Below are positions 37,784-51,600 of a stretch of 64,000 bases of DNA, piece by piece. Source of the stretch: Blakeslea trispora. Lineage: Eukaryota > Mucoromycota > Mucoromycetes > Mucorales > Choanephoraceae. The stretch is from contig JAIWNE010000013.1 of the NCBI GenBank assembly GCA_025331445.1, positions 310,001-374,000 on the forward strand. The letters run 5' to 3'. The position numbers and the translations under genes are program-made. A model generated the notes under the pieces. The model had not been told where the DNA came from and did not search any database. It saw only the letters and a list, made by a program, of their open reading frames with translations. Position 1 is the first letter of the stretch. Each line of letters starts with the position of its first letter.

Positions 37784-38188
37784 GAGTAACACGCTTTTAA
37801 GATAAAAAAAATAGGTTGAGTTGGCGTTTCTTTAAATAAATAAATAAAAAAAAAAGAGTAGGTCGTTTCACGCGTCACAACAATAAGCGTGTTTTTTATG
37901 CATAAACCAAAAAAAAAAAAAACTCAAGTCAACCACATTATCAAAAGAAAAAAAGGGGGGACTACTCTACTAAAAGTCAAAGTAGACTTCAAAGTAATCC
38001 TATTTCTTTGAGATTTATTGGATTCTGGCTAATGAACTACATACAAGCAGCGTTAGTGGACATACACTGTCATACTTACTAAAGAACTTTTTTGGCTGAG
38101 TCTAAACTTATAAGCCCTACACTCCTCTATCCTATTAATCCTTTACCTTTATTATTTTTCCAAATACCAAGAAAAGAAAAGAAGAGTC
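37784..38188. promoter_or_regulatory. Divergent promoter, NUP159 / ARFRP1-like gene
   Basis: 405 bases between divergent start codons. Contains an A-rich stretch near 37830-37860 and a 14-base A run at 37908-37921. Both promoters must lie here. No gene was seen. Confidence 0.55.
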
Positions 38189-39064
38189 ATGTACACTCTA
38201 CTAAGTGGACTATATCACCATCTTACACGAAAGGAAGAGTATTATGTACTTATTATTGGCTTGGATAATGCAGGCAAAACAGTAAGTGAACATCAGTCTA
38301 TACAATCTCCATTATTGACTGAGTAAACACTAGACACTCTTGGAGCGCATAAAATCAATCTACACAGGCACAAACGGTCTAGATCCAGACAAGATTGCAC
38401 CAACAGTTGGTTTAAATAGTAAATTAGATTCAACTCTTTAAGATCACACCATAACTTTGACATGGACTAAATTGTAAGCTTTGTTTTTGTTTTTGTTTTA
38501 TAGTCGGCAAAGTCAATATAAAATCATCACGCATCAATTTCTGGGATTTAGGTGGACAAAAAGATTTACATTCGATTTGGGAACGCTATTATTCCGAATG
38601 TCATGCTATTGTATTTGTTGTAGATTCGACTGATCCTGTACGTTTGGAGGACTGTAGAGATACTTTTGGTAAAGAGTCTATTGAAAACAGCCTGAAAAAC
38701 AAGAGTAAAGGCGAGATGAATTAACATGTTGGCTTATTTCAAAGAAAAGTTGATTACCAATGATGCTGTGGAAGGAGTGCCTGTGCTTATGCTTGCAAAT
38801 AAGCAAGATGTACCTGGCGCACTCAAAGTAGAAGAAGTGAAGGAGGTCTTCAACAAGATTGCAATGAAACTAGGTGCTCGGGATTCTCGAGTGTTGTCTA
38901 TCAGTGCATTAGAAGGGTAAATATAAACCAAAGAAGAGAATAAAAAAAAAAAGGATAGCCATACTGACTGGTTGAATGATAGGAATGGTGTAGAAGATGC
39001 TATAGATTGGTTGGTGTTAAGGCTGCAAAGAAATAGAGCAAATCGACCCCCTATTCTTCGTTAG
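38189..39064 (+). CDS. ARL3: ARF-related small GTPase (ARFRP1/ARL3 type)
   Basis: Golgi GTPase that recruits ARL1 and golgins at the trans-Golgi. The start MYTLLSGLYHHLTRKEEYYV (38189) matches the ARFRP1/yeast ARL3 N-terminus, which lacks the Gly2 myristoylation site of ARF1 and is acetylated instead. Motifs: P-loop GLDNAGKT (followed by an intron), IAPTVGLN, IGKVNI, WDLGGQKDLHSIW, YYSECHAIVFVVDSTDP, LANKQDVPGAL, SISALEG and the end NRANRPPILR. The intron after CRDTF ends in CAAAG near 38743, giving DTFEKLITND, so the in-frame ATG at 38726 is intronic. The symbol follows yeast usage; ARFRP1 is the animal name. Confidence 0.92.
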
Positions 39065-40050
39065 AAACGAACGCTCGAATTCTTCAATAAAGACATCACA
39101 CCCTGAAGCTGAGAATCAATGACTGCACTAGTTGCTACATGCGACATGTACTTTTCTTTAAGTCAGAAACAATCCCCTCCCCCCTTTCTCTTCTGAGAGT
39201 GAAAGGTGGCTTACTTGATCACCAGTGGTCTACTCTTAATGCTAAACTATCACACCTTGTTGTTTGAATTTATTCATTAGAAATAAACAATACTTGAGAA
39301 CCAACTCCATAATTGAGTGGAAAGAGTAATAACCACAGACATAAAATGGCAGGGAACAAAAACATGAATAAAGATAGATTCGTGTTTATTTCTTTGATAA
39401 TAGGCAACCATTACTGTCTCTCTTTATTTTTCCTTCTGCTCCAAAAAAAGTTTTGAGTAGACAGATTTCTAAGTTGGTATCTTCTACTGGTGAATTCCAT
39501 CGCTTGCAATAAGGTCAGTTCAATGTAATAGCAACTTTTTTGTCAAGTAAAAAAAAAAACTGCTTTAAATTGAGATGGAAGGCTTTAGGCATAACAAAGA
39601 TGGGTGTCAAGAATAGTATAATACATATAGAATGAATATGTTGATTTTATTGTCTTTTTGTATGTGTTTGATTATTTGAATTATACAAAGTGGATTATAC
39701 AGAATAATTTTCTTTAAAAGTAAGCGGTAATAAAGATTGAATAAGTTATAGGCAGGTATTTTTTTTAGACAGTATAGAGTATGTAAGGCGGAGAGTGGCA
39801 GACAATACAAGTAAGCGAGCGATTTCCGTAGAGTAGATTGAACCCAATTCAGTGTAGCGTGTAAAGAGGCAGAGACAGAGCAAAGTAGACCAAGTAGTGA
39901 GATAGACCAAGGGATAGAGAAGCAGGTTTTTTGTTTTGGTTTGGCTTGAGGTTTTCTTCCTTGGTATACGCGTAGCAAGGGTGGCAGTAACAGTGCATGA
40001 ATCGGGTTCAAAATAATAATAGTGATAATATTTTACAAAATAAAAGACTA
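39065..40050. other. Region downstream of the ARFRP1-like gene
   Basis: No gene was recognised. Minus-strand frames at 39607-40011 and 39746-40144 overlap in different phases. They lack known domains and begin beside a structured element, so I treat them as chance. The sequence is AT-rich. Confidence 0.45.
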
Positions 40051-40112
40051 AGCACCGCTCAAACGCATTCGCCGGATGAGCTAAGTGCTGGAATGCGAGC
40101 TTCAAGAAGCTC
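40051..40112. ncRNA. Possible structured RNA element (pseudoknot plus hairpin)
   Basis: Compact nested complementarity. AGCAC (40051-40055) pairs with GTGCT (40085-40089). GCTCA (40057-40061) pairs with TGAGC (40077-40081). Inside the 15-base loop, GCATTC (40065-40070) pairs with GAATGC (40091-40096) just past the stem, giving an H-type pseudoknot. A 7-base hairpin GAGCTTC/GAAGCTC (40097-40112) follows directly. Either strand could be the RNA. No known RNA family was recognised, and there is no tRNA, snRNA or box C/D signature. Another 7-base hairpin (GTGCCTT/AAGGCAC, 40234-40250) lies 120 bases on. Confidence 0.35.
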
Positions 40113-40252
40113 ATTTTCATTTTCATTCTTTTCACTACTGACAACCATCAAGACACACTTCAAGCCAAAAGATAAATTTCAGCGAGCGCGTCTAACATGC
40201 ATTGTTCAAGCAGAGAAGTAGTTTATAAAGCGCGTGCCTTATGAAGGCACAC

Positions 40253-40278
40253 TAACACACACACACACACACACACAC
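40253..40278. repeat. (AC)n microsatellite
   Basis: About thirteen AC units directly after a small hairpin in a gene-poor region. Simple dinucleotide repeat. Confidence 0.9.
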
Positions 40279-43200
40279 CGGAGAAAAAAGAAAACTACTT
40301 ACCTTGAGCTTGCCTTGATTTTGACCATAACCTGAGAACCTTGAGAAATGAAAGAAAGAAAAAGAGAGGAGGGGGGGGGAGTACCCTATTTTATAATCGT
40401 TTGTTTGTTTACAAAGTGGAAAGACACTAAAAAGTTGAAACCTAACCAATCAAATGTCAGAATGACAAAACGTTCCCATTGCTCTACTAATGACTGCCTG
40501 GGTCCCCTCTAAGCAGCTAACATGCGAATAAACTGAAAAGATTCTGTTAGCTGCCATCAACTCCAAACTTCATATTAAACGCTCCCTATCTATAGACTTT
40601 TCAAAGTTCTTAATAGTTTTTAGCTTCTTTGCAAACGAAACCTTAAATAGGTCAATCAATCGTTTCTTACATTGGATCAGCAACTCATTGACTGTTATTG
40701 TGGCATTCTTACATACGCTTCCCAGATTACCCAAATCTTAGCACACCTTGAACGATTGTTCAGTATTTCAAAAAGTCGCAAGGTTTACAAATCACTCTTG
40801 TTGAGTACCATTACAGGAGCGAAGAAGATGTTTTTCCAGAACTGATATGACCTTGACAAGTCAGTCTGTTTGTTGTCAACCGCACAAAACAACAGTAGAC
40901 CAACATTGTTATCTCTAATATCTCGAATTCAATGTTCATGCTCGACTTATTTTTTTTTTTTGTCCAAAGAGGCTGCATAAATTAGGCTTTGATCTCTATA
41001 CGTCTGGCCTCCCAGGACTGCTCTCATTAAGGCTCACAATGCAGTTCATATCCTGTAGGTCACACAAATGCGATATTGCTTCAACAATCAGTGGAATTTT
41101 GTTGCTTAGTCTAGTGAGTTGAATTACTGGCAAATAGACAATGTAGCAAGATGATGAGGACAATCAAAAAAATACCAAGACAGACACATCAAAGGTACAT
41201 TTAAATTTGAAAAGAGAAGGATCCGTCATAATATAGATATGCTTTCATACAAATGATGTAGGTCTCGTTAGTGACACAATAGAGACATCATAGATCAGGA
41301 TGAGTATGTTTATTCTTTGATTAATAAATACTCTATAAATTGGGGGCTAAGTATGCCTAGAGTATGCAGAGCAGTCAATAATGTTAGTGAGGACATGAAA
41401 GATGACAATCTTTAAAGAGTTCTAATCAGATTTATAACTCTCTCTCTAGTATATGTTAATATGAGGTATTATGCATCAACTGAGATCGCTGTAAGTGGGC
41501 TGTTGAAACTGAACTTTCTTGTAGCTTTTACTGATGTTTGTTCTTTTACAAAAAAAAAATCATTCCTCTGTAGATGCTACTAAAATAAGTCAAAGACAAG
41601 AGTTTTGATTGTTGTAATTGACAAAAAAGAAACTGATGCGAGAAATTTACATGCAAGCCTCAAACGTAAATCTTGTAGTGCGTATGAAATTGCTGTAGAA
41701 ATTATTTCTTTTTTTTTAAAAATCATATATCAAGCAAATCGCAACAATAAAAGATTGTCAATCGTCCAAAGACTCACTCTTAATATCATAGATATGACAT
41801 TGTCGGTACTTAGAGTTACAAGTGATTTGTAGAATACAACAAAATTCAAACAAACTAATATTTTTGTATCCTAATTCCAGAGCCCAGCATTAGACAAAAG
41901 CCTTGGTATTTATTTCATATGATTGGAGCATAAGTTCATAGGTTGAAGAGAAAGGGACATGGCATTTGGTAGAGGGCAAAAAAAAAAGAAAAAAAAAAAG
42001 AAAGTCTATATTCAAATATGAAATTTTATAACGGATGATAGCAAAGAAAAGTTCCTGAAGGTTAGGCCATTATGTCTTCCCCAAGACTAAAGCCCAGAGA
42101 CTATTTGGCTGATTTGAAGATACAAACCTTAGCTGGTCGACGTATTGTAGGTTTGTCAAAGGAAGTTTATTTTTAATTCAAGGTAAATCCCTTCCGCTTA
42201 TCATATAACGAAGCCTTAAACTATGACTAAAGTTTGGCCAATTGACTATCATCTTGAAAGTTAGACAAACTGGAAATACAGTTTTGTTAACTCATTAACT
42301 CTTATTTAGAAATTTTCGTGAAAAGCTTGGGCTTTCTAATTGGCTGATTTAACTTCTACACTATCAAAAAAAAACCCCCTTGATGCTGTACTAAAAGAAC
42401 AAACTTCATATAACTATTCATAACTGATATAAAGCCCCAAGAAAATTAACAAAGGCTTATATCGAGATACCAAGCAAAACTTGAACATTGGCTTGATTTT
42501 CTTTTATTTACTTTGGTTTTGTATCAATCAAAAGAAGACCACATGGGTAACATCTTTGATATTACCATAATAGTCTGACTGCATTTTCTTATTGTTTTTT
42601 TTTGCTGTTACATAGTAACTTTATTTGAATATAAACAACTCAGATGGCAAAACGACCTCTTTTCATGTTTCGATTTACGCGACAATGCAAACACGTGTAG
42701 CATAAGAAGAATAAATGTGATCACTTGAAAGTGAATTTGTGTAGACGAAACACAAGGTTGTTTAGGGAATGTTATTCATGGCGTTCATCTTTTCGCTAAA
42801 CCAAGTTTCACACTGAGTGTGTCGAGTCAAAACAATGTATGTCCATGTACCTAGCAATAAAACATATCAATTGTCTCGGTCAGCTTCAATATTGTATACT
42901 GGTCTGAAGAGTTACAATGCACACTTTGTTAAACTAGCCTATTGTCAATTCAATCGGGTTTATCTAAGGATCTTTGTTTTAAGACACATTCGAATGATTA
43001 GCGCAATTGCAATCCTCAGCCTTTTTCCCTCTGGTACTTTATTAGGCGTTATGTAAACTGGCGTACTTGGCGCTTGCATATCGACAGTTCAATTCAAATG
43101 TGAACTCTAAGCAAAGCTGTAAACATGATTCAAGACAATAAAGTCCGCCTCTTCTGATAATGAAAAAAAAAAAAAATAAAAATAAAAACAAAATCAATGC

Positions 43201-43590
43201 TTGAATGTTCTGTTCAAGATTAACAAAGACAAGGTTAGTCTGCTTGCTTTGATACAACGTATTGACTGGGATACAAATAAGTGTCGCATGTCTTTTTTCT
43301 TTTTCTGAAGCGAATTGAAATTTCAGTAAGTGAAAAAAAAAAAAGTCATCTGATGGAATATAATAAAAAGAAAAGAACCCAAACAATTGCCAAATGCGTT
43401 TCAAACACAAAGCATAAAGGGCGTAACATTTTACGACTCAGTTTCCAAACAAAAAAAAAAGTATAAAAGGCCATTACTTCTTTGGAGTCTTAAAAACCTC
43501 ATAACCACTCAACTCCTTTTTTTTTCTTTTTTTGAATCTATTCAAAACAAGAAAAACCATTTACAAGCAAATCTTTTTTTTTTTTTTTAC
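40279..43590. other. Gene-poor region upstream of GAPDH
   Basis: More than 3 kb with no recognisable gene. It holds A/T runs, short frames without conserved motifs (for example 41605-41832, 42072-42176, 42817-43056), and homopolymer tracts rising toward GAPDH. A TATA-like GTATAAAAGG at 43461-43470 may mark an upstream start site. No tRNA, transposon ends or long repeats were seen. Confidence 0.45.
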
Positions 43591-43720
43591 TTAACGACAC
43601 TTTAACGACCTTTCTTTTCTTTTTTTAACGACCTTTTCTTTTTCTGACATCTTTTTCTTTATAACGAACCTATTGAAAAACAAAAACACTCTATAAACTC
43701 CTACAAAAACTCTTACGACT
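43591..43720 (+). promoter_or_regulatory. GAPDH promoter with repeated TTAACGAC element
   Basis: TTAACGAC occurs at 43591, 43602 and 43625 (the last two extended to TTAACGACC). Variants follow at 43662 (TAACGAACC) and near 43713 (TTACGAC). All share the orientation of the gene and sit among T/CT-rich tracts. A TATA-like CTATAAAC lies at 43691-43698, about 70 bases before the ATG. Repeated same-strand elements in front of a highly expressed glycolytic gene suggest an activator site; the factor is unknown. Confidence 0.5.
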
Positions 43721-43763
43721 TTTCTTTTTATTCCTATCAACTCAATTCTAAATCTCTTTCAAA

Positions 43764-44981
<1,218 letters not shown>

Positions 44982-45673
44982 GAAGCGCAAGCATACTTAT
45001 CTCATTCTCCTCTTCTCCTTTCCAACCTAATCTGTAAAACCTAATAACTTTCTTCCTATTTCCCTTCCCTCTTTACATTCATTTTTGCTTTCAAAGCAAA
45101 CCTTCATTTACTCACTATCATCATCATCATCATTTTTATTTGGCCAATTATGAACACTAGTTTTCCTGTACTTTATATGCTTCTTTTGATATTGTTAACA
45201 CAATATTACATGTAAAATATTTCTCACACCTATGCTCGTACAATATATAATAAAAGCAATTATAAAAAAAAACATTCATTAGTTATTCATCAACAAAGTT
45301 GATTTGTAAGAGAAAGAAGTAAATGTTTGTTGACAGAGATCACACAAAAACAAGAATCAGTACTGAATTTCCGCATTCGTATTAGACATAGCCACGGTGT
45401 GTACCATGTATCAATGAAGCCAAAACAGAAAGAGAAAAACTCAAATTACAGCACATCTAACAAGTTATCGTTTCAGTTCAATTAAGAGTGGTGTTAGTCT
45501 CGTATTTTCCTACTGTTATGTAGTGGAGCCAATTCGCTATCATAATGATGCTTTTGCAAGAAAGTGAGTCTCTCATAAGCTTTGATTCGCTTCTTTCAAC
45601 ATAATGCATCACCACCAGTCGTAGTCGAAAAGAAAAATACAAAACTTTTTATTGTGTAAAAAGAAAGTTCAAA
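44982..45673. other. Convergent gap, GAPDH / ASCC3-like helicase
   Basis: About 690 bases between stop codons. Contains a CT-rich GAPDH 3' flank, a short CAT repeat at 45119-45134, AATAAAA at 45249-45255 (possible polyadenylation signal), and AT-rich sequence. No gene was seen. Confidence 0.5.
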
Positions 45674-48600
45674 TTAAGAGTCTAAATCCATTCTAGTTTC
45701 AAAATTTATGTCTACTTTGCGATCTAAACCGAGGTAGCCATCACTAATCAATTGAAGCGTATAGTGATGCTTACCGAGATGCTCAGGAGTCTCAAATGAG
45801 ATGGTTGTGTTTGCTTTGTTTGACAAAGTTTCATTGGGTCCATTGCGCATACTAATACGTTTCAAGGCAAGCAGCTCATCAGTCTCTGTATTACCAAGAA
45901 CAATCCACCATGATTCATATTGAGGTTTGGGAAACAAAGGAGAATAGATTCGACCATCATGTGCCTTCTTTTCAGAGCCATGGGGAATGCGATTGAGTTG
46001 AATGGATATCTTGTATTCAGTGTCAGGAATAAGATATGTCTTTTGAGTATCAATTTCAGCCTTCACGTTCATACAAGGCATGCGATCAATTACACGTTGA
46101 ATCTAATCAAGCATCATGGATGAGTAGTTCTTAAAGCTAAACTAAAATGACACTTACCTCAGCAATCTTTGTTTCATCCAAGTCTCGAACACCAGAAAAG
46201 ATATTCTTTACTTGACTACTTGGCAATCTCAAAAGGTCAGCAACAGATTTTACCATTTTACCCTAGAAATAGATAGAAATAAAGTTTTAAAAGAATGATC
46301 TACTGTCTCAATTGCGTTGTTACCTTGTGCCGAATATGGTGAAGCATCTTTGGCTCAATATGTGGGAGTGTTAGCAAGTTGGACTGATCATGCCAGCGCG
46401 CTTGCTTGATGCATTGAAGCACATTCATGATGGTCAAACTTGTACTGAGGTAACCATTATCGGCCATCACATCAATCATTGCTTGGCAGAAACGAATGGC
46501 AGAGTCCAGTACGGTAATTTGGTCAGTAATATAATCAGAGCTTGGTAATTGCAGACGACTGATATGTGCCTGTACAAGAACGTAGGCCTTGACATGAGGA
46601 CTGATATAGTTGGCCGTACCCTTGACATCATAAGGAATGAATTTTTCAATCTCTTGATTCAACAAATCTTCCTGACAACGGGCTGGTAGTTCTTCATATT
46701 CAGGAACATTGCCAAGTGCACTTAGCACATCGTCAATCTGGGATTTCTCGTCTAAACTGTCGCAGAAATGGCGTACTGTATGAGGATGAAGATAGTAGTA
46801 AGAGGCGATTCTAGCAGATATTAAAGGAACAAGTTCAAAGTCATCCACCACTTCTATACAACCAGATTTCTCAAGTCGAGCAGCAACTTCGTTGATAGTG
46901 TTGGATAGATAAGTGTCAATGCCCTTTTGTGTCATGTCGTCCAAGCCATAATATGTGGGATTTTGTTGAAGGCGACGATAGAAATAAGTCCATGTCAAGT
47001 AATCAAGAGCATCTTGTTTGGTTTTGATAGTACCACCTACAATTTCAGCATTGATGTGGTCATCCAAAAACTTGTGAAGACTAGATTCAACTGGGAAAGG
47101 TTCATGCAAAAACTTTTTGAAAAAGTTCTTTTTACTGTCTTGCACAAAGACACGAGAAATACCAGTGTTGTCAAATTGAGGACGGCCAGCACGACCCATC
47201 ATTTGTAGTACATCAGTGATTGGGAAATCAACATAGCGACGTTCTTTGTAATTGTAAAATTCAGTACCCTTAATGACAACCAAGTGAGCAGGTAAATTAA
47301 CACCCCAAGCGAGTGTACTAGTGGCTATAAGAATTTGGATTTTCATATTTAAAAACAGTTCTTCAACCACCTTTCGGTCACTTTCTTTCAAACCAGCATG
47401 GTGAAGACCAATACCAAATGCAAGCGACATGCGGAGTGAGTCATCATGAATTGAGCTCAAAAGCATTTCGAGCTCATTGTCATCCATGTGCAGCCATTGA
47501 CGAGGATTGTCTTCCATACCACAATATGCAATCAAGTCTTGAGCAGTTAAACGTGTCTGACGACGAGAAGAAACAAAGACAATGACAGGCTGAGTAGGTG
47601 AATGCGTCTTGATGGCAGCATAAGTAGGCTTGTTCATTGTAGCCATACGGGGACAATAGTGTTTGCCAGGGAAGCCATCAATGTAGATCTCGAGAGGTAC
47701 GGGACGTACAGAGTGCCTGAAGTTGAAAAGGCCCACTTTATCAATACCTAGCCAGTTGGCCAAATCGATAGCATTTGCCAACGCAGTTGAGAGACCAACA
47801 ATTCGCACTTTTTGATCCAGTTGAGATCCAATGTAATTCATACGCGAAACAATGACTTCAAGGATAGGACCACGATCACCACCCAAAAGATGGATTTCAT
47901 CAATAATAACACATGAGACATCTCGAACATAGCTACGTTTTTGCCAGCTACGACTGATACCATCCCATTTCTCAGGTGTGGTAATAATGATATCGGCAGA
48001 CTCAATTGTCTTGAGGTCAGGTGTAACATCACCTGTCAACTCAACCAGTTTCTTTTTCATTGGACCTGTCAAGCGTTTGTTCCAGTCTGCTACTCTCTCC
48101 TTCACCAGAGCCTTCATTGGAGCAATATAAACTACTTTGGACTTGGGTCTGTCTCTAAATGCAGACCACATGACCAGTTCAGCAGCTACAGTCTTACCGG
48201 AACCTGTAGGAGCACCCACTAAAGAGTTGCAATCTGTATTGTATAGCGTGTGAAAGATCTGCGTTTGAACTGGATTGAAATGCGTAAAGCGCTTTGCACA
48301 AATCTCTTCAAGGACTTCATTCTTCAATGCAGTGATAGGCAATGGTTGGAGGTCAAGCAGATCAGTATGGGGAGGGTAAAGTTGAGGCAAGATCAAATGC
48401 TGGAAGGAAATAGGAAGTACAGTCTCAGCACCCAACCATCTGTCAGAAACAGCACGAACATAGATTTGAGAAGGAAGAGGCTCAACTAGAGGCACAGTAA
48501 ATACAATCTTGATTGGTTCACCGAATTGTTTCTTGTAAAGCAAAAAGTATTCTGAATAATAGATTTCGACATTCTCAGAATCCTCTGCCCAGATATACCA

Positions 48601-51600
48601 TGGTTCAACGCTACCATGAAGGCGATCATTCCAAGCAAAATCAGGAGTAATAGTTAGTTCAACATGTAACACGTTTCGAGTGATGGGTGCAATACGGGCA
48701 TCCAACAAGAGCATCGGAAATTCATCGACACATTTTGAGATAGTCATCCCCATGCGTGTATGACGCACTAAATCACCCAACTCGGTAGGATCCATGTCTC
48801 GCATCTCTTCAATGGATACTTCATGCGTTCTACTTTCAATCTTGTTGATGATATCCTGAGGTAAAGGCATCTGGCGCAAAGGATGTTGGAATGTCCACAT
48901 GCGCTTCTCAACCGCTTTATTGATTTGGAGCAACACCGAGGCTGTAGGACCCCAGTTTCTGTTTAAAGCGATCTCAAACAAAGCACGAGCAATACGGCCT
49001 GAATTTTGAGCGACATAGGCACAATCGGAAACAAGAGCAAAGTCCTCAATATAGGCGTTAGAGACATAGGATTGGAGCAGAATATTTACTTTTCCGTGAG
49101 TGTCTTCAGTGCCACCCTACATAAAGCTTACAATTAGAACAACATATCAGTAGCATGCAGTCAAACGACTTACTCTAATATCACAAGCACAGGCGTTGTC
49201 CAAAAGATTTTTAAGTTCTTGATGCTCGTTTTCCCGAGATTTGATCTGATCGAATTCAGAACTCATACTCATCATTGAAAGAACATCAGCTTCGGTCATA
49301 CGAGGTTTCATCATTGTGTTGAATATTTCAATACTGGTATGTTTGATGTAAAAATTGGAAGCAATACGACCAAGATCCTTTGGCAATAGATATCCAGTGG
49401 TTTCATCAAAAATAATCATCTGGCAGTTGGCTAATTTGCGGGCAGCCATGGTAATAATTTCATGTCTTTTTCTACCTAACAAAGGATCGTTGACTACCTC
49501 AGAATGGTCCATACCATACACCATTGGGTTCTTCTTCATACGAACATAGAGATATGTATAACTGAGCCAAGTAACAGCCTCATCCACATTAGTGACTGTG
49601 CCCAAGGAGATTTCAGCATTCAAGTTGTCCACAATGTTTTCAATAAACTTGGATTCGATCGGGTGTTGCTGTGTAATAGCTGAGATGTAGTGAGAAAGAC
49701 GATCATGTGTTGTCAGGATGTAGCCAACACCATGAGTTTCGTATTGAGGACGACCGGCACGACCAAAGATTTGTAGGACATCGAGAATTGAAAGATCTAC
49801 AAAACTACCTTTGGTTGAATCATACACTTGAGTACCCTTGATAACGACTGCATAAGCTGGCAAGTTGACACCCCAAGCAAGTGTTGCAGTACAGCAGAGA
49901 ACCTTAAGGGCACCTTCTTGAAACATCTTTTCAGTCAGATTACGATCAGACCGAAGCATGCCGGCATGGTGAATACCAAAACCATATTGAAAGAGTTCTT
50001 TCAGCTCTTTGTTGCGCGACTTGCCTACGTCTCTTTTAAATTGTGTATATTTAGGTGATTCTGAGCAATCAAAGTAGCCTAGGTGTAAACAGACATGATT
50101 AGCGGGATTGTAAACATATAAATTGACGGTGGTACTTACTTCCCATCATCTCGTTGGCAACTTCTTCTCTTAGCATTTGTGCCGTCTTTACAGTCTCTTT
50201 TCTGGCATGAACAAAAACCATGACCTGATGACCATCTTTTACAAGCTCTGATACTTTGTCAAAACATGCTCTGTTCATTCTTTCGTTTGAAGGAACTGTA
50301 TTTGGCTTTCCTTTGATACCCAAAAAGTGCTGCTCTAAAGGCACAGGTCTGAATCCGTTATCAAAGTAAAACAAACCCTGGTAAGGATTGACTCTATAAA
50401 AGATGCGAATATCGTGTCAGCATGTCCATATAAAAACTAAAGGAAAAAGGAGAGCATTTTACCTTAAAAACGCTGCTACATCAACATAGTTGGGCAAGGT
50501 AGCAGAAAGACCAACAATACGAATCAGTGATTGACTTGACTCTACTTGTCTTAAAGTTCTCGCAATAATGCTTTCTATGACAGCACCACGATCTTCATGA
50601 AGTAAGTGGACTTCATCAATGATAAGTAGTTTTACTTTCTATTGTTTGATTTGATCAATTGAAAGCTCTCAAGTCAAAGTTTTTAGCTCTCCTTTCTACT
50701 TACTTGAGTAAGTTCCACATCGCCTGTACCCTTTCTGGTAATCACATCCCACTTTTCCGGAGTAGTAACAATAAATTGAGTAGCACTAATCTCTGCTTTT
50801 GTTAACTGCATATCACCAGTAAGTTCACGAACACTGACTCCCAAAAACTTGAGTCTCTTGCTCATTTTCTCCACTACTTCTGCAGCCAAGGCTTTCATAG
50901 GAGCTACATATACAATCTTAAAGTCGTTTTTGGCAATTGTGAAGTCGATTTCGGTAGTGCCAGTATGAGGTGGAGGACTGCAATGCTGAGATAGACATCG
51001 AAGAACTGTCAACATAGCAACATCAGTTTTACCAGCACCTGTAGGGGCACACACAAGCATGTTTTCGTTTGTTTGATAAGCGACAGGATATACAATGGAT
51101 TGTACTCTGTTCAATGTCTCATATGCCTTGAAAGCATTGTTAGCCAAGTTATCCAGTTCTGCAATTGGAATACGCCGTTCACCTGTGCGAACAGGTGCTA
51201 TCTTTGGCACAGGGATGATTGTCTCTTCATAATCATTGTAGTCTTCTCTAACAGTACCTGCAGGCAAAGCAAATCGAGTACCAAATAATGATAGTGTACC
51301 ACCTGCTTGATTAGCTTGATATACATGTGGATAAGCTGGTTGCGACTTTGTCTTGTAGTTTGAACTAAACAAAGGTGCCTGACTAGCATTCAAGAGGGCC
51401 TCTTCTCTCGCTTGTCGAAGATCGTCCCCATAAAATCCCAAAATACTCATCGAAACACTATTTGCATCATCTTCTGTTCTATTTTGAGACTTCATGGCCC
51501 TCTTTTGTTCTTTTCTCAATCTTTTTTCTTCTTTTAGTTCTTTTTCTGATTGAACAATAAATTGCGGGCCATACGCAGGACGTCTGACTTCTGGCTGATT

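Noticed and set aside
38726..38743. In-frame ATG (MLAYFK) as start of a separate small protein
   Set aside because: It lies in an intron of the ARFRP1-like gene; splicing at CAAAG yields the expected DTFEKLITND.
39607..40144. Two overlapping minus-strand frames of about 133 codons with hydrophobic stretches
   Set aside because: They overlap in different phases, end in AT-rich sequence, and cover the structured element; no conserved motif supports either.
42072..42176. 34-codon frame starting MSSPRLKPRDYLADLKIQTL
   Set aside because: Protein-like start but too short, with no acceptor-donor pair extending it and no recognised motif.
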